Positions 6,557-6,753 of a stretch of 6,753 nt of DNA are shown one piece after another. The notes beneath the pieces are model-generated. The model was not told the origin of the DNA and did not search any database. It saw nothing but the letters and a program-made list of their open reading frames with translations. A program made the position numbers and the translations under genes. The first letter of the stretch is position 1; every line of letters begins with the position of its first letter. This DNA is from an uncultured Anaerovibrio sp. (GTDB lineage Bacteria; Bacillota; Negativicutes; Selenomonadales; Selenomonadaceae), in assembly GCA_902785445.1 (NCBI GenBank), contig CACZYN010000208.1:1-6753 (forward strand). Direction: 5' to 3'.

Positions 6557-6753
6557 TTATCCCTCCTTTTTCATCTTCTCTGCCTTTTCAACAACCTCTT
6601 CGATACCGCCTACCATGTAGAAGGCAGCCTCTGGCAGGTCGTCATATTTGCCCTCCAGAATTTCTTTAAATCCACGTATAGTGTCCTTAAGTGCCACATA
6701 TTTACCAGGAGTACCGGTAAATATTTCTGCTACTGAGAACGGCTGGGACAGGA
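6557..6753 (-). CDS. atpD: F1Fo ATP synthase subunit beta (C-terminal 64 residues, cut by the window edge)
   Basis: Catalytic beta subunit of the F1 part of the cytoplasmic-side F-type ATP synthase. Only the C-terminal end lies in the window. The reading frame opens with LSQPFSVAEIFTGTPGKYV, the highly conserved beta-subunit stretch following the last catalytic-domain helices, and continues through a segment with LPEAAFYMVGGIEEV, equally typical of the C-terminal helical domain. It ends in a Lys/Glu-rich tail and TAA. Four fifths or more of the protein, including the P-loop and the catalytic Glu, lies beyond position 6753. The stop codon is only 3 bp before the atpC start, so the two are in one operon and the atpC ribosome binding site sits inside the last beta codons. 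Identification is certain; nothing odd is visible in this piece. Confidence 0.97.
   Translation of the reverse strand, partial: LSQPFSVAEIFTGTPGKYVALKDTIRGFKEILEGKYDDLPEAAFYMVGGIEEVVEKAEKMKKEG

Overview
The window reads almost entirely on the minus strand, so transcription runs from high to low coordinates. It looks like the chromosome of a low-to-moderate GC Firmicute with an outer membrane, most likely a member of the Negativicutes (Selenomonas/Megasphaera-like). This is an inference from three observations. The F-type ATP synthase tail is Firmicutes-like: epsilon carries the I(L)DxxRA ATP-binding signature known from Bacillus epsilon. A full HAE1-type RND pump is present, which normally needs an outer membrane. 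Strong AGGAGG-type ribosome binding sites occur with ATG and TTG starts. No genus can be fixed from the sequence alone.

Layout from right to left: (1) 6557-6753, the last 64 codons of atpD (F1 beta). (2) 6137-6553, atpC (F1 epsilon), then a very strong rho-independent terminator (6066-6100) that closes the atp operon. (3) 5913-6065, an A/T-rich intergenic region with candidate promoter elements for the next operon. (4) 4311-5912, an unusual two-domain protein: an N-terminal STAS domain (anti-anti-sigma type, SpoIIAA/RsbV-like) fused to a complete condensation-type acyltransferase domain with an HxxxDG motif. (5) 2671-4314, overlapping the previous gene by 4 bp (ATGA), a MATE-family transporter fused to a C-terminal GHKL/HATPase_c_2-like domain (SpoIIAB/RsbW-like) whose ATP-binding motifs look degenerate. 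(6) 1-2602, the first 867 codons of an HAE1/AcrB-type RND efflux pump that starts with TTG and runs off the window before TM8.

The most interesting part is the pair in (4) and (5). STAS proteins and RsbW-like HATPases are the classical binding partners of the partner-switching systems. Here one half is welded to a peptide-bond or ester-forming enzyme and the other to a membrane exporter, in two translationally coupled genes. The simplest model is that the STAS and HATPase-like domains dock the condensation enzyme on the cytoplasmic face of the MATE transporter, so that a small acylated or condensed product is made and exported at one place, perhaps switched by phosphorylation of the STAS serine. 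The RND pump directly downstream could move the product or a toxic compound across the outer membrane. The fusions and motifs are seen in the sequence; the docking model, product and physiological role are inference.

No tRNA, rRNA, CRISPR array, insertion sequence or attachment site was seen. No stretch longer than 300 bases lacks a gene.
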